DNA of 64,000 nt from contig NC_056730.1 in the NCBI RefSeq assembly GCF_019279795.1, positions 607,620,198-607,684,197 of the forward strand, in the 5' to 3' direction. Within the stretch, counting starts at the first letter, position 1. Every line of letters starts with the position of its first letter. Shown here piece by piece: positions 11,118 through 23,530 of this stretch. Origin of the DNA: Protopterus annectens (taxonomy: Eukaryota > Chordata > Ceratodontiformes > Protopteridae). Under the pieces are notes generated by a model that was not told where the DNA came from, made no database searches, and saw only the letters and a program-made list of their open reading frames with translations. Made by a program: the position numbers and the translations under genes.

Positions 11118-12125
11118 CCAACAAATGTAGTGGATTTCAATCTGCATCACACTGAAAGGTCATACTGGGCATGCTCACACACTTAAAGAAACAAAGCAAA
11201 TGTCAGGCAACATACTGAAAGGTCATACTGGGCATGCTCACACACTTAGGCTAAATACAGATGTGATAATAAGGGATCTATGGACAAATGTGGATAGTCA
11301 TCTCTACTTCCAGAAACACATTCACAAAGTGGTCTGAAAATCATGCTATGTGTTCACACAAACTACCAAGGTCTGTGCATGTAGATCAAAGGAGGTTCCC
11401 ACTACTCAACAGTCATCAGACCTGTCAGAGAGTACCACAACACACTTGCAATGAATCTGACTAGGCACGTTCAGCAGCTAGAAAGACCAATTAAGTACCT
11501 TAACAAGAGGATTACTGGCCTCAAATAGCTGCCCCATGCAACAAGACTGAATGTAACCCAATCTGTACTCTGTTGCATACTGTCTACTCAGGAGATCTCT
11601 GCCCAACAGACAGGTCCATGTCATGGTTACACTCAGACCTCTTCTGAGTTACAGCTCAATGGCACTAAATGTACAGAGCCAACTGATATTGCCAACATCC
11701 TGGCAGATAGGATCAGTGTTAACTTTACCCCCCTCTCACCCATGAAAAAGCACATCTCTATAGTGGAAGACTGCAAAGTTGCTGTCATCACAGCTGCACA
11801 GGTAAAAAACACTCTCCAAAGCCAGTATCACAGCAGCCATGGGACCAGATAATTTCCCAGGCTGTGTAGTATCTACTTCCCTGAAGTAAACATTAACATG
11901 GAAGGTCTGTGGCTACTGAAGTTTCCAGAGGACTGCAAACTAGGAGTCATAACTGTAAACACTAAAGATGTGGACATCCTACAAAAGGGCCTGACAGAGA
12001 CAGATGGCTGTTGTCAAAGCCATGGGCTCTAGCTCAATGCCAAAAGGTGCATTGTCATCCCCTTTGTTAAAAACTCTGCAGCCAAGAACTACAACATAGG
12101 TGGTAGTATACTTCACACGGAAAGT

Positions 12126-12533
12126 GTGACAAGAGACCTTGGGTCACAGGTGGACAGTGGACACAACTATGATAATCCCATTCCCACAGTAGTCAGAAAA
12201 CCCTCCTATGTGGCACACCTCATCAGAAAATGTGTCTCATGCAGAATAAAAGAGGACATTGTTCCCCTCTACTCATCACTCACTAGAACTATAATAGAGT
12301 ACAATGCCACTTTTGCTATGTACCTCACAAGACAACTACAACAACTGGAAAGCCAGCAGCAATACCTCACAAAGAGCATTAGTGGCCTGAAATACATGCC
12401 ATACACAGACCATCTCAAAATGCTCCATCCGTACTCCCTTGCATATTGTCTACTCAGAGGTGTTCACTGCCTAACATCCAAAGCTATGTCAAACACAGAG
12501 CTGTTGGACATGCTCCACATAAAACACTCATAA
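12126..12533 (+). pseudogene. CR1 ORF2 C-terminal remnant, right arm
   Basis: A 135-codon frame with VVRKPSYVAHLIRK, MYLTRQLQQLESQQQYLTK and YSLAYCLLRGVHCL. It is about 85% identical to the left-arm twin at 6267-6683. It ends just before a displaced endonuclease segment. Confidence 0.82.
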
Positions 12534-12563
12534 TCCCTCTGACCTTCGGACCCAAAACCACGA

Positions 12564-13007
12564 GTGAGATACAAAAGGAAGGGGTTACCCATTTACCCTA
12601 TGGATACCCACACCTTCAGGTTAGTGGCACAGCATGAGGCCTTGGAGACCATGCAAGTGCAACTAACATTGGGCAAAGCTGCTCATCAGATTGTAGCCTG
12701 CTACAGATCATGTACCTTGTCTCAGGAGCCTCACTCAGTATTCCGGAAAACAGTGGAAAATATAAAGGTCCTATCAAACACCATTATATGAGGAGATTAC
12801 AACTACCCAAACATTGAGTTGGAGAATTACTCGTGTACAACGTCCTTTGCCCAATGTTTCCTAGAGTTTATAAACTGTAACACCCTGGAACAGCTGGTCA
12901 CCATGCCCACTAGAGGTGACAACATACTGGACATGATCATCACCAACATGGGGTACCAGTGTTCCACAACAGAGATAAACCCCTCGCTGGTAATATCAGA
13001 TAATTAA
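12564..13007 (+). pseudogene. CR1 endonuclease remnant, right arm
   Basis: Contains AQHEALETMQVQLTLGKAAH, IVACYRSC, then TPTRGDNILDMIITNMG and VISDN, where the catalytic SDH histidine is changed to asparagine. A TGA at about 12789 splits the GDYNYPN region, and it is shared with the left arm. Confidence 0.8.
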
Positions 13008-13639
13008 GTAATCACACTGGACATCCACATCCCGCCCTCCCCCACCCAGTCAATGAAACCACTGTGAAGACATTTGCAAAAGCAAACTGCACACTTCCCA
13101 AAACCAAAGTGGAATGTTCCAAAGACCTCTTGCTATAGGATAATGGTATACAATCTGCAGAATCATTTACAAGTGCATCCTATCAGCATCTACAAGGATG
13201 TATGGAATGAGATATCACAAATAAAAAGAAGATGCACTCCTCCAAAAATAAGACAACAATCAGGTGGTTGTTGGCCATAAATAAGCTAGACAACAGAAGG
13301 GGGAAATGAACACATGATAGAGCCAACTTCACTAAAGGAAAGGCATCACTGATCATTATTAGGAAGAAACAATGATCGCTCACAAAATAATCTAAGGACA
13401 GTTTCTAAAGACAAATAGCCAAGGAATGTAAGAATAACAACCACAAAGCCTTCGGTAGCTATACCAGACATGTAGGTGTCAACTTCCAAATATGCTGTCA
13501 GCTACTGAAAAATGGAAAGAAATACACCAAACCAACTTTCATTGCCCACATCCAGGGGGACAAGTTCAGTGTAAACTTCCCCCATCACCCCCAAAAGGGC
13601 CTGTGTCCATCACAGAAGGATGCAGAGCTCCAGACATCA

Positions 13640-14490
13640 TGGACATGCAGGTAAAGACAGTCCTCACCAAAGCTAAGAACACAGCATCAATGGGACTGGA
13701 TGGTGTCCCAGGCTGCATCTTACACTAGGCCCAAAAGGAACTACACCCTCACCTACATTCACTGTCCAGACTCAAGCGTACCACAGGGTATGTACCCAAA
13801 GAATGGCATACACTAACAGTCATCCAGCTCCACAAAGGGGGTGCCACAACAGAACCTGGAAACCATTGCCCAATATGTCTACTCAGCCTGGTCTACAGAG
13901 CTATTGAGCAAATTGTCATGGAACCCATAAACTGATACATTGGAGACCTCCAGACACTGGACTCTACACAACTTCACCTTGTTAAAGGCAGATCCTGGCT
14001 CCTAAACCTAGTCAACTTATTTCAAACAGTTACCAAGGACATAGATGTAGGTGAAAGTAGTCCACACAGCCCACCTGGACCTCACTAAGGACTTTCTACA
14101 CCATTCCCCACATGTCATCATGGACAAGCGTATCAGCTTGAACATTAACAGCTATGTCACAGGATGGGTGGCCAAGTGGCTCACAGATCAAACACACATG
14201 TTCATAGTTGCAGGTGCCATGTCCAACTCTAAGCCAGTCACAAATGGCATCCCACAGGTCTTGGTCCTGGGACCCCACCTGTTCAGTAGATACTGCTCAG
14301 AGGTACAGGCAAGCACGGGAGGTGTATGGCTGAACAGGTTTGCAGATGACTGGTAACTGTGGTCCATAATTGACTGTATGGCTGACACAGACATCCTCCA
14401 GAAGTGTCTTACAGAGACAGATACCTGGTGTCAAAATAATGCCCTCAAGCTGAATGCCAAAGAATGCATAGTCATCCCCTTTGGGTAAAA
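13640..14490 (+). pseudogene. CR1 reverse transcriptase remnant, right arm
   Basis: Pieces of the palm domain: KAKNTASMGLDGVPGCILH (up to 13728), GYVPKEW near 13790, then YVTGWVAKWLTDQTH, SKPVTNGIPQ and RFADDW in 14051-14356. Stops and shifts are frequent. It is truncated at the AHL position, where satellite sequence begins. Confidence 0.8.
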
Positions 14491-14667
14491 CAAATTAAAC
14501 ACAAATTACCACATAGGTGGTAATCCAGTATATATGGAGAAAGTCATTATGGCCCTGGAGACACAGGTAGATAGTAAACTCCCCTTTGATGATCACATGG
14601 CCACAGTGTTTAGACATTCCTTTAATGTAGCCCACCTAATGTCACTTAATGTAACCCACTTTGTATA

Positions 14668-15470
14668 GTCTGATGATGTCACCATCCTACAAATATACCT
14701 GTGGAAAAAAAAACTCACGGTAATGTATATAGCATGTCTTGTAAATGAGTACTCCTGTAGTATCATAAAGTAATTAGATAGGGGTTTGATACCTGTACTT
14801 GACAAGTTTGTGGGTGGTCTCTTTGGGAAGAAGCAACCATTTTGGAGAGTAGTAAAACACCTTAAAAGTGGTAAACTAACCTTTGTCAAGTCTGATGATG
14901 TCGCCATCCTACAAATATACCTGTGGAAAAAAGCGCTCGCAGTAATGTGTATAACGTGTCATGTTGATGTGTACTCCTCTGGTATCATGAAGTAGTTAGG
15001 TATGGGCTTGAATCCTGCACTTGCCAAGTGTGTTTTTGTGTGGTCTCCTTGACAAAGAACAACCTTTTTGGAGAGTAGTAAAACACTTTAAAAGTGGTAA
15101 ACTAATCTTTGTCAGGGCTGATGATGTCACCATCCTACAAATATACCTGTGGAAAAAAAAGCTCCTAGGAATGTGTATAGCGTGCCATGTTAATGCATAT
15201 TTCTCAAGTGTCATGAAGTAGTTCGATAGGGGTTTCATACCTGTACTTGACAAGTTTGTGTGTGGTCTCTTTGGGAAAAAACAACCTTTTTGGAGAGTAA
15301 TAAAACACCTTAAAAGTGGTAAACTAATCCTTGTCAGGTCTGATGATGTCACCATCCTACAAATATACCTGTGGAAAAGAGAACTCTCGGTAATGTGTAT
15401 AGCACATCGTGTTAATTCATATTCCTCTAGTATCACTGAGTAGGGGTCTGAATCCTGCACTTGGTGAGTG
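14668..15470 (-). repeat. ~222-bp tandem satellite, right block
   Basis: About four units in reverse orientation. The marker CCTACAAATATACCTGTGG recurs near 14686, 14908, 15134 and 15356. The units match those at 1-452 and 3441-4137. Confidence 0.85.
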
Positions 15471-15934
15471 TGTGTTCTGTATGTGTGTAACACTGTTGGT
15501 CAATGTGTTGTGGGTTTTGCTTTTACTACTGTATGACATATCAATATGCATTGCACATGAGCTAGCTGTGTGGCAAATACATATACGTACATGTTACCTC
15601 AATTATTGCATGTGTGGGAACCCTGCTTTCTCCAAGAACACAGCTGTCATCTTTGCCAGACTGTACTGCTGCTTCCCAGACCTTAGGTCACATCTGTATG
15701 CTTGTGACAAGGCCAGCCACTGCAGTGATCCCTGGCCTAGGTCATCCATGTCACATACACTCATTACGGTTTCTATTGAAATGTGTGAGTGAGGGTTTAT
15801 GGCCGAGGTATATGTCAGACCTGTTCAAACACAGCAAAGTCTGTCAATGATGACTATTCATTATAGGTGAACAACAACCTTTGTGGATATGCATGCAGAC
15901 CCCTTATTGCTTATGTGATCCACCGGGGGATTTC
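15471..15934. other. Anonymous sequence
   Basis: No recognisable gene or repeat family was seen. Short open frames here match nothing I know. Confidence 0.5.
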
Positions 15935-16330
15935 AAAATACCTTTGGAAATGTGATTATCAAAGGAGAGATGATGTAACACTTGGTTGCATGTACACATC
16001 GGTACCTGTTCATTATGTTGGCTACTACCTATGTGGTACTGTGGGGATAATATGTTCCGTAAAGGTGGATGACTATGCTTAGAATGGCTTATAGCTTTAC
16101 AGCATGGGTTTGACAACAGGTATCTGTTGGTATGATACCCTTGTGGAGGATGGGTGTGTCATCTGGAGAATGCATTATAGGCCACAGTATGCATTACCAG
16201 ACATGGACGGACATATCCCTACTGTGATTGCTTGTGCCTAAGAGAGCTATATGCCAAACAAGAGTGGTCTCAGTAATGGGTGCAGGTGAATACCACTGGT
16301 TACTGGCATAGTATAGTACCTGAAGGATCC
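15935..16330 (-). mobile_element. Decayed CR1 fragment
   Basis: Plus-strand wording parallels the antisense CR1 segment at 4205-4450: ATGTGATTATCAAAGG, then a CTACCTATGTGGTA stretch, GGATGACTATGC, ACAGGTATCTGTTGG and CTTGTGGAGGATG. That places it in the reverse transcriptase region on the minus strand. No frame survives. Confidence 0.55.
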
Positions 16331-17236
16331 AAATGTTGCTGTGTGTCCTACATCTGTGTGTCAGTTGTCAAGACATCATCTAACAATTGGTTATGGTCAG
16401 GCTGTTGAAGTTATGTATACTACCAGAATGCAAAGCAATGACAGATAGTAACAGTATCACCCACAGCACAGTGTCAAACCATGTCATACACACATGTGTA
16501 GTCAGGTTCCAAAATATGTGTAGTACAATGCATACTGGCCAGCAATAGAAACTATGGAGTGTTAACACTGTGTAATACAGGGCATTTCACCCTGTCCATG
16601 TGTCCACTATGCACGTACATGCAGACAGTGCACCTCCACCATGTTCACAAATGTACAACTGCGAATCTGTGCTGCACACATCCCACACATACTGTCCACT
16701 CTCTAACACATGCTGCCAATACTACACACATCAGCCAAGTGGCACGTGGGCAGACAATACACTATTGGAACTAACCCTGGTGTAAACAATACTACATTGA
16801 CAATCATAGCTTTAATGCATCATGCCTGCTCAGCTACACCTTCAAGCATATCATTACACTCTACTGCTGACAACATGCTAACATTGCTATACTGCTATAA
16901 AGTCACCCTGTGCATCAGCACCATGGTAGCCTGTTCCTGCATCGATGTTACAGATGACAGGAGGTGGCACAGGTTTCATCATATGCACAGGGTGTGTTGT
17001 TGGTTTGCCAGAGGCCTACAGTGAGCCATCCAATCGACATGTATGTGTATGTGTGTGTGAGGGGCAAGAGCACTGCTATGGGCCAATGTTGATGTAATGT
17101 GTGCAGGTATGTGTAAGCCCAAGGTGTCTGGTTTATGTGTGTGTGTGTGTGTCTCTGCATGCACACAGTTCCATGTGGCCGCCATATACGGGTATTTGTG
17201 GGACAGCCACAGACTGTACCTGCCAGGGTTTAGAGA
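16331..17236. other. Anonymous sequence
   Basis: GT/CA-rich but with no clear repeat family. Short frames at 16559-17024 and 17097-17468 lack recognisable domains. The second lies antisense to the Harbinger Myb-like gene remnant. Confidence 0.5.
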
Positions 17237-17916
17237 TCACCGCCTCTGGCCATGGATACGGTACCTGTGCCTGGCAGGGGTGCTACTGACACTATCAGGT
17301 ACTAAGCCAGACTGGGTACTATCCCCAGAGGTAGATGGATGTACACTGGACCCAGGTCCCTGCTGGGACTGTCCAGAGCCATGTGCACGTGGTCTTCTAG
17401 GATGTTCTATGGACAGCCCACTCCCAACATTGCTGGGGCTGGTAGTGGCAAGACGGGAGTGGCTGTGACTTGATGGACATCTGTGGTGACTGCCAGCTGC
17501 TGATGTTGCTGGCATACGTCCATGTCAATGACTCAACCATCCCGCACTGTCCTGACACATGGACATGACATTGCGGAGGACATCTAATGTCTCTCCCCAA
17601 TGTCTATCAGTGACCTCAGTGTAATTACGGATGGCACCTGCTAGGTCACGGATACTGTCAATGACGACGGTGTTATGTGCCCTCTGTGCCCTTAGTCCCT
17701 GTCTGGTGTACCGTTCCATATGTGCCTGTGCCTCCATGACAGCCTGGAACATGCGTGAGGTTGTAAGACCTGTGGCACGTCTGCCAGTAGCATGATGAGC
17801 AGCAGTGCTCTGATGAGAACCCCTGGACATCTGCCTATGTGGTACTCTTCAAGACATCTGGGTATGGCTGCTGTGTCGGGATGTATGTGCCATGGATACC
17901 ACACTGTCCTGGCCAA
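17237..17916 (-). pseudogene. Harbinger Myb-like protein, C-terminal part (first)
   Basis: The minus-strand frame 17830-17525 encodes a helical segment (RMFQAVMEAQAHMERYTRQG, then VVIDSIRDLAGAIRNYTEV and WGETLDVLRNVM). This fits the C-terminal oligomerisation helices of Myb/SANT accessory proteins in Harbinger elements. A shifted frame (17515-17237) continues as a Ser/Pro-rich tail ending in the basic RHRYRIHGQRR, a possible nuclear signal. It is on the same strand as the SANT-like exon at 20255-20587, 2.4 kb upstream. I infer one split gene, but splice sites were not established. Confidence 0.5.
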
Positions 17917-18185
17917 TGCCGACTGTACGCTGTCCCTCAGCTAAGGGCATTGGTGATGGATGTATTGGCAATATGACTGTGTGCATGGATGGGGTGGACA
18001 CTTGTGTACTGTCGATTGGTGGCCCAATGACAGACCCTGGCAAACATGCCTGTGCCTCAACACACCTATCATCAGTATCACTATTTTGCTCAGTGACATC
18101 AGTTTCTCTGCTGTAGTGAACCAGCCCAAAGTCAGCACCTGTGAGAGGAAGACAGGAAACACACTTTACGATCTGTACATGATGT

Positions 18186-18478
18186 CGGCACACATGCACA
18201 CATGAACACTTGCACACATGAACACATGCACACATGCACACATGTACACGTGAACACATGCACACGTGAACACATGCACACATGCACACATGAACACATG
18301 AACACATGAACACATGCACACATGCGCACATGCACACGTGAACACATGCACACATGCCCACGTGAACACATGCACACACGAACACATGCACACACGAACA
18401 CATGCACAAGTGAACACATGCACACATGAACACATGCACACGTGAACACATGCACACATGCACACAAATGCACTCCTC
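18186..18478. repeat. 8-bp minisatellite (ACACATGM)n
   Basis: About 36 imperfect copies of an 8-bp unit, ACACATGC or ACACATGA, with occasional ACACGTGA. No frame of the minus strand contains a stop, so three overlapping Cys/Val/His-rich frames appear there. They are artefacts of the repeat. Confidence 0.9.
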
Positions 18479-18481
18479 ACT

Positions 18482-18482
<1 letters not shown>

Positions 18483-18513
<31 letters not shown>
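18483..18513. repeat. (CA)n microsatellite
   Basis: About 15 uninterrupted CA units directly after the 8-bp minisatellite. Confidence 0.95.
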
Positions 18514-18515
<2 letters not shown>

Positions 18516-20254
18516 ACCAGCAATCCAGAACATACTCAATAGCGGGTGATGGTGGGGTACAGTATCACAAGGCAAACAGTTATATCACATGTGTCAGCAT
18601 GCAGGACGTGTGTTTCTCAACAGCATGCAGTGCGGGTGTAGACAGCCCTTGCCAATAACAGTATACATGGCTTTGATGCATGTGTGTTGTTGTTCAGTGA
18701 TTGGCCTCACCCTGGAATGCACTGTGTACATGGACATGACATTGCTGTGCAAGTATTAAAAGCTCTGCAATGTCCTGTGCACCATCACTCACAGGTATAC
18801 ATACCATGGCTGGATGTGTATCTGTGTGTCACATAGATATCCATTTCTGATTAGAGCATCTGTGTCTTTAGCAGATAATTGTGGACACAGGTTTAGCACA
18901 TGCATGCTATGTATACACACAGGATGAGTGGTGCATGTATACCTGATGGAATACCATTGCTCAACATAGCCATTATACAGTGGTTATGGTGAGTGTAGGA
19001 CAGATTGTGGACATGCCAGTGCCAGACATGGCATGGCATGCTACAACACAACTGCAACATTAAACATCACACATATACAGTGTGTGTCATGTGACCTATA
19101 CACTCAATATCATTACAAGACATATATGTGTCACTTTGTACAAATGGTGATTGCTATGCATATTGTGTATAGGTGCATATGTTTGCACACACACAACATT
19201 GAGGTGCATAGCAGTTAATGCTATGTGTAGTATTGTGGTCACTGTAAATGGATGGGGTGTACTACCATGAGCCATCATCATGTAGCATCATGTGGTCACT
19301 CAAGGCTACTAATGTGTGCCAGACCGGCACATACCATGCTGTACCAGAACTGCAGTACCATAGCTACATTCACCATTTCACAGCCAGTTGTTACATGGGT
19401 TTGTAAGGCTCCCAGTAGGGGGCATTGCCTAACATGAATGTGTTATGTGTTGAAGACTGTCACACAGCCACATGTGAGGCATCTACCCCTTAGGTATATT
19501 ATGTGTGCTGTGTGGATGACATTTGGGATACTGTAGTGTGACCTTACAGCGGGTGTCTGCATATGCCATGTGTAGGATGTTAATGTGTACTGCATATGAC
19601 AAAGTTGTGTATGTTGTGCGCATGTGTATCGACTCTGCCTATCCAATGTCCACTACAGTGTTGCCACAATTGTGTGGGATGCTCTGTGTATTGTATGTGT
19701 TTTAGGCAGCTACCCACATTACTGGGATGTGCATAGTCTCACAGCAAACATGCACAGCATGCATTATGCGTAGGTGTGTTACGTGTACATGGCCTACACC
19801 TCACCTATGACATGCACATTTAATTAGCTATATTAAATGTGGAACACACTCACCAGCATGGGTCTGCTGCCTTGCTGTCACACCAGAGGGACCTACAAGG
19901 ATATGAGACACTTTGTCAGTGGCAACAACTGTGGCATTGCTACTGTGTGTTTGTAATCTTACAGTAGTACAATGGTTGACAGTCACAGGCCTACAGATTA
20001 TATTCCTAATTATTAGTATTGCACAACACTAGGCAACACATCATCTAACTACACAGTACACATCTCACATACGCATGCTCTACCAATAGAGGTAACAGTA
20101 GTCTACAGCTATGCCATGTTACCTGCATGCTTCATGTCACCTTGCTGGGTGGTTCCGGCCTCCATGATGATACATGTTACTTGTTGTTGTTGTTGGCCAG
20201 CAGCCACCTGGCTCAGGAGGAGCTCCTCCATTCTGGTGAGGGGGGGATGGATGG
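18514..20254. other. Anonymous sequence between two Harbinger gene parts
   Basis: No frame longer than about 70 codons has recognisable homology. If 17237-17916 and 20255-20587 form one gene, this is intronic. Confidence 0.5.
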
Positions 20255-20587
20255 CTATCCCCCACCTGTGGCAAGCTGTTGTCTGCAGATATCAGATGCA
20301 GGCTGCCAGAAATGTCTAATTAAATCACTGCAGTGATGGCGTACCTGCTCATATGTCTGGTTATGCATGCCTATGTCATTTACCCTACGGACAAGATCTT
20401 GCCACAGCGCAGTCTGCTCATGCTGGTCCTGGCTGGTTCTGGAGAACAGCAGGGCATAGTGCTGCACCAAGCTTGCTGTGATCTGTTCCTCCTCTGCTGT
20501 ACTATAGGTGGGATTATGATGGTGGGACATGACCTTGGGAGACAATGAAACAATATGCGTGAGCAAGTCACGTGGCACACATAACAT
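20255..20587 (-). pseudogene. Harbinger-type Myb/SANT DNA-binding domain (first)
   Basis: A minus-strand frame with the three-helix pattern of the Myb/SANT-like accessory proteins: YSTAEEEQITASLVQHYALL, then ALWQDLVRRVNDIG and TYEQVRHHCSDLIRHFW. Such proteins bind transposon ends and carry the transposase to the nucleus. A tryptophan and the EQV-C-DL pattern are kept. It could be the first exon of a gene that continues at 17.9 kb. It is about 10 kb from the transposase at 8972-10126, so membership of one element is not shown. Confidence 0.65.
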
Positions 20588-21596
20588 TCTAAAGTACAGA
20601 TATCAATTAACTGCCATATATAGCAACCTATTGGCTGTCAGAAGATACACACTTTCAATACCACATATCAGTTCTCAACCCACAACTGCCTGACAGTGCC
20701 TGGCACACTCTATATATCAGACCATGTTTTGCACAGCAACAAAGTTAAACCAGTATGTAAGACTATACAACAGTACATGGCACACTGTATGCAACACAAT
20801 GCACCACCTAGCCACAGGAGGTATATATCAAGCTAATGCATCAGGAAATATGTAATCCATTGCAATGATTGTAAAGTCCAGTTTCAGTATTACCAGTATA
20901 CCACACTAGTCGTTGATTGCAGACCCCTGCCTAACATATGTGCACATTCGTTAATATAGGTGGCATACTGCTGTACTAGACTATACATGTTGCTAGATAC
21001 GCACTTATATCCTGTAACACACATATGACCGAGGCCATGGTACAGGCATACCTACACACACATCAGACATACATACCAGACACAAAGGTATGGCAACCCA
21101 GGTGACCTTTGCCTGTGTACCTTACAGTACTATGTGTCAGTAGTTACAAGACCTTATACCTGAGGTATGTAATCTGTGAGGACTACAGGGAACACACAAA
21201 ACAGTGGTTCCAAGAAATGTGGACATACACCATACTGTGCTGTTTAGGCATACAGCTTCAGGTAGTACTACAGTTCATGCAGGAGTTGGATTCACCAGCA
21301 GTAACACTCAATAAGCATACATGTACTGCTTTAGCCTACAATGGGACACCCCAGTTTACAACAAGGGACTACGTCAGACCATATGGCATACTGCTTTTTC
21401 TGCCTAGCAATTGCATACACATCTTTTGCTGGGATCACAGCTGGGACACATAATACCATGGCAGATAAAGTTTCCCACTAAGATATCACACATATACAAA
21501 ACTCTGACACATTCACCAACACATTCACCATCACACTCAGTCAACCTCACATAGCAATTATTGCAACAAGTACATGTGGGTGTGTATCGCTTCATA
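20588..21596. other. Anonymous sequence
   Basis: No family recognised. A plus-strand frame at 21109-21453 has no domain I can name. Confidence 0.5.
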
Positions 21597-22467
21597 GGTA
21601 GGTAATAGGCTATTGGCCCTAGGGCCTATAGAAGTCTAGACATATGCTACCCTGGCCTTTGACACACAGGTAATTACATTTCACATGGCCCTGTCGAGCA
21701 GAGCCACAGAGGTGATTGCCTGGGTGTATTCATTATCTCCCATACAATCTTCAGGATTATTTATGATGACTGCTACTTAGGAGCTTTGTTTGCTATGGAT
21801 AGGTGGTTTGTTCCAGAGTATGGGATGTCTCTGAGATAGGAATCTATCCCTCCAGCATGTGCTGTTTATTGTGGTCAAAAGGTTTAGGTCCCTAGAGTGT
21901 GTAGCTTGTAGGGATTGTGATCTGTTTACGTGGAGCATGACCAACAGCTCTGGGTTTGACATAGCTTAGTATGTTAGGCAGAGGTCACCTCTGGGTAGGT
22001 GGTATGCGACACAGTCTAGTTGTGGGTTTGTGAGACTGTCTGCATAGGGCATCTGTTTGAGGACAGTATTACTGTTTGTGAGGTATGTCTGTGTCGTTTT
22101 CAGTTGCTGTAGATGTCTTGTGAGGTACATACCACATGGGGCATTGTACTCTATAATGGGCTTTATGTGTGATGAGTAGAGGGGAACACTGACCTATATT
22201 TCCCTGGATGACACACCTTTTCTGATGACGTGTGCCACGTAGACAGATGACATGACTAGTGTGGCACTGTGATCATCAGAGGGGAGACTACTGCCCACCT
22301 GTGTCCCATGGTCTCTTATCACACCTTCGGTGTTAAGTAGACTACCACCTATGTAGTAGTTAATGGGTACAGAGTATTTGCAAGAAGGGATGCCAATGCA
22401 GTGTCAACACTGAGCTTGAGTCCATGGCTTTGTCACCAGGCATCTGTTGCAGTAAATATGACCCTGT

Positions 22468-22469
<2 letters not shown>
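21597..22469 (-). mobile_element. CR1 3' fragment, decayed
   Basis: The minus strand holds the CR1 tail (TAGGCTATTGGCCCTAGGG near 21607) and C-terminal ORF2 remnants: MSNPELLVMLHVNRSQSLQA, NSTCWRDRFLSQRHPILWNK. The ADD-proximal region lies near 22300-22460. It is broken by many stops and ends at a simple-repeat tract. Confidence 0.75.
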
Positions 22470-22503
<34 letters not shown>

Positions 22504-22512
22504 ATATATCTA

Positions 22513-22563
<51 letters not shown>

Positions 22564-22592
22564 GTACACACACACACACACACACACACATA
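22470..22592. repeat. Compound (TC)n-(TA)n-(CA)n microsatellite
   Basis: (TC)15, then about 60 bp of TA-rich sequence, then about 13 CA units. It sits at the end of the CR1 fragment. Confidence 0.95.
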
Positions 22593-23530
22593 CATATAAA
22601 CATCCATTGGTGTACATATAGAGATACATATAGGCACATCTACAGTCCACATTTCATGGTGGGGATATCCATTATGCGAAGGTTGTGAGGTATACAGTTA
22701 TGTCATAATACTGCACCGTGTTGTGCAGAATGCATTGAAGGTGTTCTCAGCCCATGTAGCTTTAGCAGGCCTCACTGGCTGCAACACTGCAGACATGAGA
22801 AATCATACCCACAACGTTTAACCACCACATGTCATATACCAGCACTGTATGCTGTCTTGTTTGCCACATACTACAACCTACATAGAAATATGCACATAAC
22901 CTTCAACAACATATATATGTCCACCCTTCACAAACAGTTGCAGTATGTCCCTTGCTCTATGCACATGTACAGATGCTAATATATCTGACACAGACAGATC
23001 TCTCCATATGTGTGTGCCATACACACACAAGGTACACACTGTTGTAGGTTTGTGTACCTCATGGCTGACCTGTTGGCCCTTGCTGCAACATGAACAGGTG
23101 TCACATGTGAGCACACAGTAATATTAGAGTGTGTATATATAGCTGCAAATGCTAGGCTAGCATGTTAGCCTGGTACAGCTGTTGCTAATGCTAAGCTACA
23201 CGTTAATATGGCTATCATGCATTTGTTACTCTGTCACATCCATATTTATGTAACCGTATTGGCTACTCCCCCAAACAGACATTGTACACACTACTGTACA
23301 GAACACAGATAACATGGATCAGATGTTTGACATTTAATGCTGAACTACATATGTCACAGTCACATCCCACTGCAAACAGCTACACACTCATTTCTCCATG
23401 CCAGTAGTTATGCAGGGCATCTGTGCATTGATACGTACTGCTGCCACATATGGATGATTCAAACTATGTAGAGTACTCTTCATAAACATCTACTACATGC
23501 CAGTAAATACATAGCTGTTACATACCTTTC
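22593..23530. other. Anonymous sequence
   Basis: I see no gene or recognised repeat. Confidence 0.5.

Larger units (their letters stand above)
11118..14667 (+). mobile_element. Chimera of CR1-derived segments in right arm
   Basis: Mirror image of 4138-7694, with the same order of CR1 pieces on the plus strand. Reverse transcriptase C-terminal sequence lies near 11380-11530, linker near 11640-11870, catalytic-domain near 11870-12070 and C-terminal at 12126-12533. Endonuclease (12564-13007) and reverse transcriptase (13640-14490) follow. The unusual order is shared by both arms, so it arose before the inverted duplication. Confidence 0.8.
11118..15470 (-). repeat. Right arm of giant inverted repeat
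   Basis: Reverse complement of 3441-7694 and collinear with it. The innermost sequence has three copies of the GCATGCTCACACACTT-type repeat against two clear copies on the left. Beyond about 15470 the sequence no longer resembles the satellite. The left satellite is longer, so the right outer end may mark a deletion or the real element end. Confidence 0.88.

Noticed and set aside
10628-11140. 170-codon minus-strand frame in the palindrome centre
   Set aside because: No recognisable domain was found; it crosses the arm boundary and has no partner in the mirrored arm.
17849-18523. Three overlapping minus-strand frames of up to 224 codons rich in Cys, Val, His and Met
   Set aside because: They are read through an 8-bp minisatellite with no stop codons on that strand, and they end in unrelated sequence.
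22401-22688. Hydrophobic frame suggesting a membrane protein
   Set aside because: It is encoded by TC, TA and CA simple repeats.
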